A stretch of 26,459 nucleotides of DNA, taken from assembly GCA_001414345.1 (NCBI GenBank), contig LLCB01000523.1, positions 1-26,459 on the forward strand, written 5' to 3'. Below, one piece after another: positions 10,216-20,578 of the stretch (position 1 is its first letter; each line of letters begins with the position of its first letter). The DNA comes from Hymenoscyphus infarciens. Taxonomy: Eukaryota; Ascomycota; Leotiomycetes; Helotiales; Helotiaceae. The notes below the pieces were generated by a model. It made no database searches. It saw only the letters and a program-made list of their open reading frames with translations, and was not told the DNA's origin. The position numbers and the translations under genes are program-made.

Positions 10216-11510
10216 TTACCTCTACTTTAGAAAAATTCCTCAAATTCTTCAACTCAAACAACAATAAGCCAAAACTCGACCATGGATAAGAAGTCGACAG
10301 TAGACTAACTGAATTCAACACGTCCCTATTTTGAAGCCACTTCTCTGCTTTGAGAAAATTAAAAATTAAAAGAAGAAAAAAAACAGTATCCGTACTCCGT
10401 CATCAATACCACTACAACAGCGACCTTTTTCATCGAGAAACCCCCCGAAAAGTGACAAACATAGCGAGGTCTTATATAGTCCTAATTTCCCAAGGTTAAA
10501 TACTATATCCGTTTCTAAGACAGCCTCCGTCTAATCTGCGCTATTCACTCTTCTTATATCTCGACAAAGCCTCTTTATACCTACCCTACCCTACCCTACC
10601 CTACCCTACCCTACCCCTAAGATATATCACCCTTCTAGATTACTTTTCCAGGTATGTAGTGAAGAAGCCCCTCTTAAAATATAAATAGATAACAGAGAAG
10701 TTCCAAGACAAACACGCGTCTTGTCAAGAATCGGGTTAAGTTCTTAGTCTACGGAGTAACAAAAGCTATATTCGTATCCTGAGACCGACAGAGAGAAAAC
10801 AGTACTTCAGATCCGAATTCTAAAACTCCATCGACAACAACTAGAAGCTTCGATAGTCTAAGAACTAATAGTCTATCAATAACTTCTCATAAATAGCAAA
10901 ATACCACAACGAAATCTTCCCATGCTCCTCCACTCTCTCTCCTCGTAGACATCTGACTAACCCATAAAGTATTCCGCCTTTGCGTATTTCCAGTCGCAAG
11001 TGTGAACTCCATTTGTGATTCTGTGAAATCTTCTTATATACAATAATAAGGGTTCTTTCCTGAGAGAGAGAGGGAGGGGGGGATAAATGATTCACTCCCC
11101 TTCGTTTTCTTTTCCTCACTTCGTCTCTCAGCAATGACTTGGAATAACTTCACAGCTCAGGTTCCAAAAACAAAGGCTCAAAGGGTATAATTTGCTAGCA
11201 AGAAACAAGAATTCCATCTCCAAGATAAACTTTCTCAATTAAATCCCTTCGCCCCCATTTCCCATCATCGTCCCACGTCCTCATGCCTCATATACACATA
11301 AAAAACTCCACACATCGGTGTTGTTCTCCCGAAAACCCCTTACTCAACCCGACAACCCAGCTTCCAATCAACCAACCTAAACTCCCACCATATAGTCCCG
11401 CTCATGCCCACACCCCCCGAACACCTGGTTCTCGATGTTGTTTCCTCGCCCACCTCCTCCACTTTTGTTTAACCTCCTTATTCACAAGCCAGGATGTGGA
11501 ATCAACCTTC
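10216..11510. other. Intergenic, 3' flank of the PPR-like gene
   Basis: Composition becomes normal here (CA and TG present). It holds only short unlikely open frames on both strands, a CTACC microsatellite (listed separately) and a purine tract (GAGAGAGAGGGAGGGGGGG, about 11,063-11,081). The last few hundred bases before 11,511 probably include the 3' UTR of the minus-strand gene. I see no RNA gene. Confidence 0.5.
10581..10615. repeat. CTACC pentamer microsatellite, telomere-like
   Basis: Seven perfect CTACC units followed by CCTAA. Read as CCCTA repeats it differs from the common fungal telomere unit CCCTAA by one base. It lies about 370 bases inside the gene island from the RIP boundary. 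Confidence 0.85.
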
Positions 11511-13838
11511 CTAACAAGCGTCCTTCTCCTCACTTGGCTTCTTAAACAATCGTCGTCGTAATTTATGATAACGTTGCCACATCCTCAATTCCTTTGCCCT
11601 CGCCTTAGAACCATAAGATGGTTTGCTCATCCTCATAGCCGCTTTCCACAACCCCGAAGAAGATTTAGAAAGCATGGTTTTTTGACGGATAGACAGTTCC
11701 GGAATTTCGACTCGAACCATAGTCCTCTCTTTCTTTGCTTGTTTTCTTCTCCGCTCTGGGCTCGTTATTTTAGGTACCCGACGGGAGCGTTGAGAATGCA
11801 GGACCACTTTTGGCGCGGGCTCGACAATATTCATCCCATAAGGAAGCCTCATTCTTCTTTCTTCCTGTCTTTCCATCCCTTGGTCTGTACCATACCGTAA
11901 CCTCCAAACCCTTTCTCGATTAGAGTTGAAAGATCCGGACCAGAAGCGAACATGTCCCGTTGCCGTGGGATATTCAATACGATGCGGTACAAACGACATC
12001 CAGGTTCCCACCAGCCTAGGAATCCCACGAGCATACCACGAGAGCTTTTTCTTGAGAGAGCCGTTGTGGGGTGTGAGGAGTAACTTCTCAACCCATCGCT
12101 TGATCATAAGTCTGTTACGACGAACCTGCAACTGCTGGAAGTGAGCTTGACGCGCGAGCTTCTCGTAACCCATACTGCCTTTCCGCATTTTACCCAGGGG
12201 TTCTAACAAGTACCCAAGCTTGTAGACATCCAGTTTGTGACGACTTCTGCCCTCCTCCATGAGATCCTCTGCGTCACGGAGTTTGCGAACTGATAACGCA
12301 CTTCTAACAACAAGATCGTACATTTCGAGGCTTGGTTTGATGTTGTATGGTTTTGAAACCATCGTGTTCCACAGGTTCATGACAGCGTTCGAATTGATGC
12401 TACTTAACATAAAAATTGGCTGATCTTTATACGCCCGACGAGGAGGTCGGGAGGTTGGTCGGGAGAGAGTATATGCCCAGCGTAGAAGTTCATGCCAGGC
12501 GTCCATATTCGGCTTGACGGCGTATTGACTCGAAATAAAATCGATAATTGCCAAAGCAGTCGGTACCTGATTATTGGAGCCGTAACAATGTGCAATTGAG
12601 TAGAGGATCTGTTGACTGGGGTAAAAGGGAGAGTCTTGTGGATAACTCCTGGCGGAAAGTTGCGAGTTTGCATTATATTTCAGAAGCTCTTGCACATCGA
12701 TACTCCAGACACGCTTGAGAATAGATTCGACTGCTACGAAATCCCTCTCTCGACCAAAACCAATGATCATGTGACAGAAGGTTTCCTCATTTCCCCTTTG
12801 ACCGGAAGAGACCATTTCATTGAAGAGTACCTCAACGCGATCCCCAATACCTCTCTCCCCAAGCCGGTGCCCCTGGAGTTCAACCGGGGGCGTAACCCAA
12901 GAACGCGGGGCAAAGTTCCAAGGAATATTTCTCAGTCTGCGTCTCTTAACAGGATGTTGGTTTTCAGACCAACATATCACCCCGAGTAAATCATTATAGC
13001 AATCGATATCTGGCGCCAAATAACCTTTCCCCGAAGTGGTCAAAGCCCACCAAACATCTTCCGCATAATTAAGATCCCCGACGCCTCTAGCACACCTCAA
13101 CGTGTAACGAAGGTCGATAGCAGTGAACGGGTGTGATTGTCGGCGAGCAGCCACAACTTCCTTGATCAGGGAGAGGAATAGGGAACTGAACTTGTGATAA
13201 CTGATAGCATCAACTTTTGGGAGACTGAGTAGCTTGGACGTTGTCGGGCCAATATTTTCGTGAAGTCTTTGGTATTGATGAAGGAAGTGCTTGGGATCCA
13301 AGCAGCGCAAAACTTCCGAGAAGGTAGTAGCCGGCATCGAAGCAAGAATATTTGTGAGCGTGGTTCTATCGGCTTGAAATGATAATCTGATCAGTGATCG
13401 AAGAACAGCATGAGGCTCCCCAGAACGCAGAGCAGTACGAAGCGTCTGGGCTGCCAATAACAATGTAGTGTTATGGTTTTGGTCTGCCCATTTGTCTGTA
13501 GGGTCATATGGAAGCAAGCCTGGCACGAAGTTGGGTCTGTTGTGCCTCTTCTCCCATCTTCTATGTGCCTTTGAATTTCTGGAATACAGTGGAAAGTAAT
13601 GTTCCGGTGCGTGAGAGCCTGGTGCAGGTATGCCTGGTAGAGGTTGGCCAGTGGGCAAGTTATCATAAGTCCAGCGAAGAGTATCGGGAGGAATTGGCGG
13701 CCTCTTTTCTTTTTGTGTGTAAAGAAAAGAATATGCTGGCGTTTCGTGAAGACATCTTCGAAATTGTCGAGTATGGAAGTGCAGGTTTGCATTTAGACCA
13801 CCACGCGCGTGGGTAATGACACCGCTGTGGACGATCAT
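11511..13838 (-). CDS. Mitochondrial pentatricopeptide-repeat-like protein
   Basis: An intronless 775-residue protein. The N-terminus is basic and free of acidic residues until about residue 32 (HTRQFRRCLHETPAYSF), a likely mitochondrial targeting sequence. PPR-like helical pairs are visible around residues 254-290 (AEDVWWALTTSGKG...PDIDCYNDLL), 350-387, 408-450 (YSIAHCYGSNNQVPTALAIIDF) and 484-530 (MNLWNTMVSKPYNIKP). The C-terminal 200 residues are very rich in Arg and Lys, which suits RNA binding. Fungal proteins of this build bind single mitochondrial mRNAs (Aep2/ATP13 and relatives act on ATP synthase messages). The exact family is my inference and was not searched. It is head-to-head with LSM3, 687 bases apart. 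ATG 13838 is chosen because it opens the frame just before the presequence. Confidence 0.8.
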   Translation of the reverse strand: MIVHSGVITHARGGLNANLHFHTRQFRRCLHETPAYSFLYTQKEKRPPIPPDTLRWTYDNLPTGQPLPGIPAPGSHAPEHYFPLYSRNSKAHRRWEKRHNRPNFVPGLLPYDPTDKWADQNHNTTLLLAAQTLRTALRSGEPHAVLRSLIRLSFQADRTTLTNILASMPATTFSEVLRCLDPKHFLHQYQRLHENIGPTTSKLLSLPKVDAISYHKFSSLFLSLIKEVVAARRQSHPFTAIDLRYTLRCARGVGDLNYAEDVWWALTTSGKGYLAPDIDCYNDLLGVICWSENQHPVKRRRLRNIPWNFAPRSWVTPPVELQGHRLGERGIGDRVEVLFNEMVSSGQRGNEETFCHMIIGFGRERDFVAVESILKRVWSIDVQELLKYNANSQLSARSYPQDSPFYPSQQILYSIAHCYGSNNQVPTALAIIDFISSQYAVKPNMDAWHELLRWAYTLSRPTSRPPRRAYKDQPIFMLSSINSNAVMNLWNTMVSKPYNIKPSLEMYDLVVRSALSVRKLRDAEDLMEEGRSRHKLDVYKLGYLLEPLGKMRKGSMGYEKLARQAHFQQLQVRRNRLMIKRWVEKLLLTPHNGSLKKKLSWYARGIPRLVGTWMSFVPHRIEYPTATGHVRFWSGSFNSNRERVWRLRYGTDQGMERQEERRMRLPYGMNIVEPAPKVVLHSQRSRRVPKITSPERRRKQAKKERTMVRVEIPELSIRQKTMLSKSSSGLWKAAMRMSKPSYGSKARAKELRMWQRYHKLRRRLFKKPSEEKDAC

Positions 13839-14525
13839 CGAGATTGTATTTTAACGAGTAGTTTTATCGCCCCATCGTTCTCTGCCACCATGAATGAATG
13901 TCCCACAAGACTACAGATGACAGATTTCAACGCATTTCCTAATGTTGTAGATATCGCAGACCCCACGCGACCGTTGTATTGTTTTGACCCGTTTTCAAAG
14001 GACTCGCGATTTTTATCTTCGGATGAGTCGCAGATTGGCCTCTTATAGTCAGTCTACCGTCGAAGTGTGTGAAAGGTATTTGTTTGTAGTAGGATGTCAA
14101 TTGGGGTGGTGGAGAGTCGATAACGCAGGTGTTGATGTTGGTTTCTTCTGGAGTAAATGAGGGGAAATTGAAGCTCGAGCTTGGGATTGGGGATCTGGGG
14201 AGAGGACGATCCGGAGGTGGAGTGACGGGAACGATAAATGTGGAGAGGAACTGAGTGTGGAGATGTTGTTGATACGGAGTACTTGAAGTGGAGTCCGGAT
14301 GGAAATGAAGTCTGAGCCGGGAAAAATGGTGAAAGGTCAATCTGTAAGTACGGAGTAAGGCCGATGAAGAAATCGCAGCCTCGTCCGATCGGCTTAACCT
14401 TGATCCGGGCCCTTCGAAATTTAGCTGGTAAGCGACGAGGCTTTGTGCTTGCGACCAAAAGATCATACTAGTTCCGTACCTTCCACCAAAACATTTCCCA
14501 GTCAACACCATCTCCCGATTCCACG
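13839..14525. promoter_or_regulatory. Shared divergent promoter region, PPR-like gene and LSM3
   Basis: This 687-base gap lies between two start codons pointing away from each other and must carry both promoters and 5' UTRs. I see no clear TATA box. Two overlapping minus-strand open frames (13939-14511 and 14054-14458) cross it, but their Ser/Pro/Thr-rich translations resemble no family and look like chance. Confidence 0.5.
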
Positions 14526-15008
14526 ATGGCTGATGTTGATGACGGCGCTGCCGCCCCCGTCTCGGAACCCCTCGACTTGGTGCGCTTGTGTCTGGACGAG
14601 GTGGTGTTTGTGAAGCTACGCGGGGATCGAGAACTCAAGGGTCGTCTACATGTGAGCCCCGCCAACTCGAAGAACGAAATTCATTTGGACTGGCTCTGGA
14701 CTGACAACTACCTAGGCATATGATAGCCATTGCAACTTGGTCTTAGGAGAGGTACAAGAGACGGTATACGTGGTAGAGGAGGACGACGACGGAGACGAGA
14801 CAGTCAAGGTGGGTTACCGCAGGACAAACCGCCGAGGGGCATGTTATTGCTGGGAGGATACTGATGCCGTTTGCAGACGATTCACAAGAAATCCGAGATG
14901 TTGTTTGTGCGAGGTACGTACTTGGAACTCCTCTATTGTGGGTTACTAGCTAATCAATGCCTTCTAGGCGACAGTGTAGTCCTCATTTCCCCTCAAGGCA
15001 CTTCATGA
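14526..15008 (+). CDS. LSM3: U6 snRNA-associated Sm-like protein LSm3
   Basis: Four exons: 14526-14651, 14716-14808, 14877-14913 and 14968-15008. Introns are 64, 68 and 54 bases with GTGAGC, GTGGGT and GTACGT donors and CTGAC, CTGAT and GCTAATC branch sites. The spliced product is 98 residues, the normal LSm3 length. The Sm1 motif spans about residues 19-60, with [19 protein letters not shown] and the following [11 protein letters not shown]. The Sm2 motif near the C-terminus is [14 protein letters not shown]. LSm3 is a ring subunit of the cytoplasmic LSm1-7 complex (mRNA decapping and decay) and the nuclear LSm2-8 complex (U6 snRNA stability and splicing). The acidic EEDDDGDE stretch replaces the usual Asp/Glu-rich loop between the Sm motifs. 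The start is supported by MADVDDG and the immediate Sm fold. Confidence 0.95.
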
Positions 15009-15625
15009 GTCGCCTCTTGGGCGATTAGCATCGGCCCCCAGCATTCTCGACATTCTCCCCGACATTCTCTTCCGATTCAAGACGAAGACATGGCATATCA
15101 AGTGGCATGGGGTGGATTAGGATATACAATTGATGGTTGGCTAACATGCGGAAGCAAAAAGCTGCCATGGGAGGTGGCAGAGGCAGTTATGGAATAGGGA
15201 TTATAGGGACAAAATTCACCTGCCCTTCTTGATCCAGCCAGATACCACAATATATTATGACTTCATGTGCTAGATATCTTCCAATGCCATGAAGAGCGAT
15301 CTTTGTGACTGAACAGAGTCCTCTGGTGTATGAATCAGCCTCGGCCTCTTCACGTTATCGATAAAGCTCAAGCTTGTCTTGGGAAAGTTGAGTCGCGAAA
15401 CTCTACTAATACCAGACCGAACGAGTCATCGATCCAGTCACAACTACCTGCGCATCTTATAAACGGCCCATGCTACCTCCATATCTATTGACAAATCACA
15501 CAATTGATTTTTACTCTCACCAAGTATTCCTTACACCAGATCAATGATCTTGCGAATACACTAAATCTCCATCTTCTACGGTTCACCCCGCCACGCCACT
15601 TTGAAAGCATAGCCAACAAATCACC
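15009..15625. other. Intergenic between LSM3 and the GTPBP1-like gene
   Basis: 617 bases with the LSM3 3' UTR and the downstream gene's promoter. There is no credible open frame, repeat or RNA gene. The last 100 bases are pyrimidine-leaning (CTAAATCTCCATCTTCTACG), typical of a fungal 5' leader. Confidence 0.6.
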
Positions 15626-17740
15626 ATGGCGAGCAAAGGCAAGCAATTGCCACACGAACGTCGAAAAGGCGAATCCGTACATTACCTCCTGTTCCAAATC
15701 AACTGCCAGTACTAACGCTCCCCCATAGGCGCTGAGCGAATTCGCCGACTACGTCGAAAAACAGCAAGCTCTCCGATACCCAAGCACAGCAACTTCAGTA
15801 ACCAGTTCCGCACCAAGAACAGTCGCCAGCTCCGTAACAACAGTGGAAGACCACTCCGAACTTGACATCCTAGATTCCCTCGACCTCGCAGATAACGCCC
15901 CCTTCGTCCGACTAAAAGAACTGCTCCTCGGCGAGGATGAAGACACATTGACCACACTGGTGAATATCCTGGAACTACGTGTTGAAGAAGGCCATGGAGA
16001 AACGGTATTCGAGATTGGGTTCGAGAATAATGGCGATTCCATGGCGCTGAACAAGGACGAATGGGAGAAGGCAATGAAGAGGTTAAGGGAGGCGGCCAAG
16101 AAAGTACGAGCAGATTGCCAGGTCCTTCTCACACGCAATGTTGGAGGAGATGAAGAGGCAGAGAGTGCTGCTACAGATAAGGAGAAAGAGTGTAGTGGGA
16201 AAATCCTCATTCGTCAACATCCCGCTACAGTCGAAGAAGTCATTGAAACCCGAATAGCGGTGGTAGGAAATGTCGACGCGGGGAAAAGTACCATGCTCGG
16301 TGTCCTAGTCAAAGGCGGTCTCGACGATGGAAGAGGGAAAGCAAGAGTTAATCTCTTCCGCCATAAACACGAGATAGAAAGTGGAAGGACCTCCTCAGTC
16401 GGCATGGAAATCATGGGTTTCGACACCATGGGAAAAGTCGTTGCCTCCGATGTTCCTGGCCGAAAACTCTCGTGGGAAGAAATTGGAAAGCGCTCAGCCA
16501 AAGTAATATCCTTCACCGATCTCGCAGGCCACGAGAGATATCTCCGCACCACAGTCTTCGGCCTCCTCTCTTCGTCTCCCAATTACTGTCTCCTCATGGT
16601 AGCAGCAAACAACGGACTAATAGGGATGTCCAAAGAACATCTCGGAATCGCCCTCGCCCTAAACGTCCCCGTCATGGTAGTGATAACCAAAATCGACATC
16701 TGCCCGCCTCAAATCCTCGAACAAACAATCCAACAAATCACACGGATATTGAAAAGTCCTGGCGCGAGGAAAATCCCGATATTCATCAAGAATAAAGAGG
16801 AATGTATAAACACCGCCACACAATTCATTTCCCAACGTATCTGTCCCATTTTCCAAGTCTCCAACGTCACCGGCCAATCTCTCGACTTGGTCCGTTCCTT
16901 TCTCAACATTTTGCCTCACCATGGACATTACGATGCAGATGCCCCCTTTGAATTCCACGTCAACGACACCTTCTCTGTTCCCTTCGTGGGAACCGTGGTG
17001 AGTGGCATTATCAAGAGTGGAGTTGTGCATACGGGAGATACAGTACTTATTGGACCGGATAGTCTGGGGCAGTTTACTACTACGACTGTGAGATCTATTG
17101 AGCGGAAACGCATTCCTGTTCCGGCGGCTAGTGCGGGTCAGAGTGCGAGTTTTGCGTTGAAGAGGGTTAGGAGGCGGGATGTGAGGAAGGGGATGGTTGT
17201 TTTGCCTAAGATTGAGGGGGGTGGGCCAAAGGTTTATAGGGAGTTTGTTGCTGAAGGTATATTCCCCCTTCTTTTATTGTCTTTCTCTGATACAAAATAA
17301 TATGCTAACACATGGCAGTACTCATCCTCTCCCACGCAACAACAATCAAAACCAAATACCAAGCCATGCTCCACGTCGGACCCGTCTCGCAAACCTGCGC
17401 TATCATCGATATCGATCGTTCATATATCCGTACGGGTGATAGAGCGACTGTGGCTTTTAGATTCGTTCAACGGCCGGAGTATCTTGCTCCTGGTGATAGA
17501 CTACTATTTAGGGAAGGCAGAACGAAGGGTCTGGGCATTGTCAAGAGTGTCGGGTATGATGCTAGCAAACCACTTGGTGGAGGTGAGAAGGCTGAAGAGG
17601 GAGAGAACAAAGAGGGGAAAGTAGATGAGAAGCCTGAGGAGGCTGGAGCGAAGGAACAGGGCAAGGAGTCGGGGAAAGGCAAAGGTAAGGGTAAAGAGAA
17701 AGAGAAGAGTGCTGGTGGTCCTTCTACTTCTGAATCTTGA
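15626..17740 (+). CDS. GTPBP1/GTPBP2-type translational GTPase
   Basis: Three exons: 15626-15676, 15729-17256 and 17319-17740. Intron 1 (52 bases) has a perfect TACTAAC branch site at 15710; intron 2 (62 bases) has GTATAT and GCTAAC. The product is 666 residues, close to human GTPBP1. The G1 loop is GNVDAGKS (197-204), followed by the family-specific FRHKHEIESGRTSSVG; G3 is DLAGHERY (from 281) and G4 is TKID (337-340). After the G domain come EF-Tu-like domains 2 and 3 (VGTVVSG, RKRIPV, HATTIKTKYQAMLHVG, FREGRTKGLG). Mammalian GTPBP1 is linked to exosome-mediated mRNA decay and relief of stalled ribosomes; the fungal role is inferred by homology. Residues 613-666 form a Lys/Glu/Gly-rich tail, probably disordered. 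The 17-codon first exon rests on the splice signals and frame. Confidence 0.93.
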
Positions 17741-18240
17741 TTTTAAGGGCACTTGTTTGGTGTGGGTCGTGGTTGTCTTTTTCCCTGCACGGGCTCAAGG
17801 TGGGCGGGTATTTTGCGCTGGGTGCGTTGGCTAGAGCACGTTTTCAGGCTGCGTTCTAGGAGTTTTTTGCGTTGGGGTTTTTTTTTACATATGGGTTAGC
17901 GAGCGGGTGTTTTTTGCCAGCTTTTTCTGTTGGATTTTTCCGGTTCTTGAGGTTGTTGTTTGCGAGTGGGTGGATAGGGTTCCGAGAGGAGTATGAGCAT
18001 CAGCATGAGCATGGCCATTCATGACTATGAGATTTCGAAGAAAGAGAAATGAGGAATGAGAAATAAGATATCGATTCGGGGGTTTTTTTATATATAGTAT
18101 TTTCTTATATTTCTCAAAGAGTTCGCGAGGTCGTGTTCTTTTCACTTTGTCTTACTTTTCTTCCTATGAGGTGGGTGAGTGAGAAAGGAAAGAGTGAGGA
18201 GGGGAAGAGTGACTTGAGAGTATAATTTCCTCATCTCCAC
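17741..18240. other. 3' flank of the GTPBP1-like gene
   Basis: 500 bases of normal composition with T-runs (GGGGTTTTTTTTTACA near 17,880) and a purine-rich stretch (about 18,168-18,220) before the AT-rich insert. It probably includes the 3' UTR and poly(A) region. No gene is seen. Confidence 0.55.
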
Positions 18241-19060
18241 TTTTATAAAACTTTATCTTTTAGTGCTAAACCAGACTTAAATAGCACTTTATATAAAGAA
18301 TACTTCCAGTTAGAAGTGAGATTTTTCGTAGACGTTTATTTAGAGTAAGTATCTTTGATAAAAGTTTTTTTTTATATTTAATTCGAGTAATTAGATAGAT
18401 TTTATGTTTTTACTTTATATCTTATGTTTAAAAAGAATTTTGAGGTATTTCGAATTTAAGTAACGTTGTTTAATAAAAGGAACTTGTTTTAGAGGTTTTG
18501 AAGAGTTTTTTTTATTTTAGAAAGATAGTTTAGCTTATATATATTACTAAAATTAAGAGAGTAAGTTCTAATATATTTTATATAGACGTTTATATTTCAT
18601 TCTATATTCTATTTACTTATACTTTCTTATTATATATATAATATAGTTCTTAATAGTATATATCTAGTATCTATAAGCTAAATAGCTACTTATACTATTA
18701 TATTTGAGTAGTTACTTAATATTTATATAAAAGCTAATTAGAAATAAAAAAAGAGCTATTATTCACCTTTCGATAAAAAGACGACTTTTGTCTTTTACCT
18801 CTTAGCTAAATTTGCTACTTCCTGGAAATATATACTAATATACGTACTATTAGCTAGATAGTTACTAAATATTATACTTAAAAAGTTAGAATATAATTAG
18901 ATACCGATTCACTTTGAACTACTACTGGCATATTTAAGGGAACATCTTAGTATGTCGATTAGTGAACCAAACTGGCTTATATATAATTAGAAATATACGA
19001 GCACCTTTTAACTCTATACTCGTGCGCAAATCCTATATATCTATAATAAATATATGCGTG
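18241..19060. mobile_element. Small RIP-like AT-rich insert between gene islands
   Basis: About 820 bases whose composition switches abruptly to the TA-rich pattern of the large blocks, with milder CA/TG depletion at both ends. No coding frame is visible. Near the right edge is GCGTGCCAAACAGACCCT (19,044-19,062); its reverse complement, AGGGTCTGTTTGGCACGC, resembles the termini of hAT or PIF-like transposons. A related sequence, GTGCTAAACCAGACTT, lies near the left edge at about 18,263, but in the same orientation, so it is not a proper inverted terminal repeat. Probably a decayed repeat or MITE. Confidence 0.45.
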
Positions 19061-19314
19061 CCAAACAGACCCTTAGGAAAGAAAAAAGGCTCGACGCTCT
19101 GCGGTTTTCTGACATTGGTTTATTTTGGGTTTTTTAGATAGAAGAGGAGCTGGGAAGTAGGAGAGGAGAAGATCGATTTTCCATTTGTGAGAATCCCTAG
19201 ACGCTACATCTTCAAGTTGTGATTTCAAAGCATCGTTTTCAGTTAGTATTCTTTCCTGGCTTTACCTGCTTACTAGGCGTGGGAGGAAGACTCCGGTTCG
19301 ACAAAAGCTTGCTG

Positions 19315-19770
19315 TCAACAATTGAGTTGGAGCGAAACATCAATTCGTGATGTCTCAAAGAAAGGGAGTTGGGTATTCATGCCTTGAAATCCTTCGAGGA
19401 TATGATACTTGAGAGTCTTGTCTAAGCTCCCAATTAATTGCATGTACTCAGCCAATTCCCAAAAGTGGGTGGGAAGTTTTGCTTTTGCAAAGTTGTAGAC
19501 AACATTTTCTTCTCTCACACTTTCGTGACTGGATTTCGCAGCCACCATAGCTTTATAGAAGGCTAGATCCAATTGACGGATAGGTGTTGGCTTCATGAAT
19601 GCCGAGACATATCATCGTTTCGCATTGCCATCGTCGTCGTGGAACTTACAAATGACAGAAATGGAAGGGTAACCCAAAGGTGGATCAAACTCCGGATAAC
19701 CTCACCGCCGCAACCTCACAATCACCAGTTCCGCGTTCTAGATTACCAAGAGCCTGCCAATGGAATTGGC
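19315..19770 (-). pseudogene. Probable decayed protein gene, family unknown
   Basis: The last 94 codons (ATG at 19596) form an open frame that reads like a real globular protein, for example FWELAEYMQLIGSLDKTLKY. The same frame continues upstream to about 19770 with equally protein-like sequence (GYPEFDPPLGYPSISVICKF), interrupted only by TGA at 19614-19612, TGA at 19704-19702 and TAG at 19740-19738. These would arise by single transitions from CGA or TGG and CAG. A TTTCCTTTAG acceptor-like site lies just upstream. Alternatively, a GTAAGT donor at 19649 with a TCTAG acceptor ending at 19563 would give an 87-base intron that removes the nearest stop. I do not recognise the family. Downstream lies the AT-rich insert, so RIP leakage is a possible cause. 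Confidence 0.45.
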
Positions 19771-20578
19771 TAAAGGAAATCAATATTTGCATATATGCAG
19801 CAGATTGACCGGAAAGGGGATATAAAAGGACCCGGTTAAAGTGTCAGTGGTAGCTCCCACTGGTTCCCGTTGGTGCCCCTCTTGTTCTCCACGTGGAAAG
19901 CTTGGTTGAGGTGAAGGATTGGAAGGAGAGCGAGGTGCATTGAAGTGGAGTGAAGAACTTGTAGGGAGATTGTGTGCGAGTTGGGAAGCGGCACAGTTGA
20001 GTAGGCTCTACGTGTAGCGATAGAGCGGCGGATTTTAGTACTTGAGAGACAGTCGCAGAACTCTGATAAAAACACAATAACACCCTAAAACTCTACAAGC
20101 TTCGATATAAAGATTAATTAGCACCTGCTAGCTATTCTCGAATTTTCGATTTGTTTTTGCGATTTTCTGTTAGAGCTTGAGAAGCTGTGAGCGTGAGGCG
20201 GTATTAAAATCAGCCGCTCCACAGAGGGTGGTGCGTAGAGGTGAAAGTACGAGCAGAAGGTTGAAAACCAACGACATAAATAATCCGCGATCTTATGAAA
20301 TGGCCCACGGCAATGTCGGAAGGCCTCTAGCGAGTGATTCCAATGCTTTAATTCGTCAAATGGCCCTGTTCTATAGTGTGCCAGCGATCATATAGGTCTA
20401 AAACATTAGGGGCTTTCCCTTCCACCATTTTTACCAACTGAAACTCTTCTTTCTCGATAAGAAAACTATCATCCCATCCCTCCCTTCTATCCAAAATCCT
20501 CGCGTTTTTACCGAACAGACAATCCTCACCCAGGTGACCCAAACACATCTCCCTCTTTCGCCTCCCACCACCGCAAAG
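19771..20578. other. Intergenic upstream of the GST gene
   Basis: About 800 bases with a TATAAAAGG box at 19,821-19,829 on the plus strand and a pyrimidine-rich leader just before the GST start (20,440-20,576). The open frames at 19836-20083 (minus) and 20177-20395 (plus) have no family resemblance and are probably chance. The TATA box is far from the GST start and may serve an unannotated transcript. Confidence 0.45.

Noticed and set aside
10581..10620. True telomere end
   Set aside because: The unit is five bases, not six, the tract is only 35 bases long, and genes continue on both sides.
10865..11134. Minus-strand 89-residue frame downstream of the PPR-like gene
   Set aside because: No recognisable domain; includes a translated purine microsatellite; probably UTR or intergenic.
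11283..11561. Plus-strand 92-residue frame overlapping the end of the PPR-like gene
   Set aside because: Low-complexity Pro/His/Leu translation in the 3' flank of an opposite-strand gene; no coding support.
13939..14511. Minus-strand 190-residue frame, with an overlapping 134-residue frame, in the divergent promoter
   Set aside because: Ser/Pro/Thr-rich translations without family resemblance, overlapping each other in different frames and covering the LSM3 promoter.
19836..20083. Two overlapping minus-strand frames of 79 residues
   Set aside because: Mutually exclusive frames over the same bases, neither protein-like in composition.
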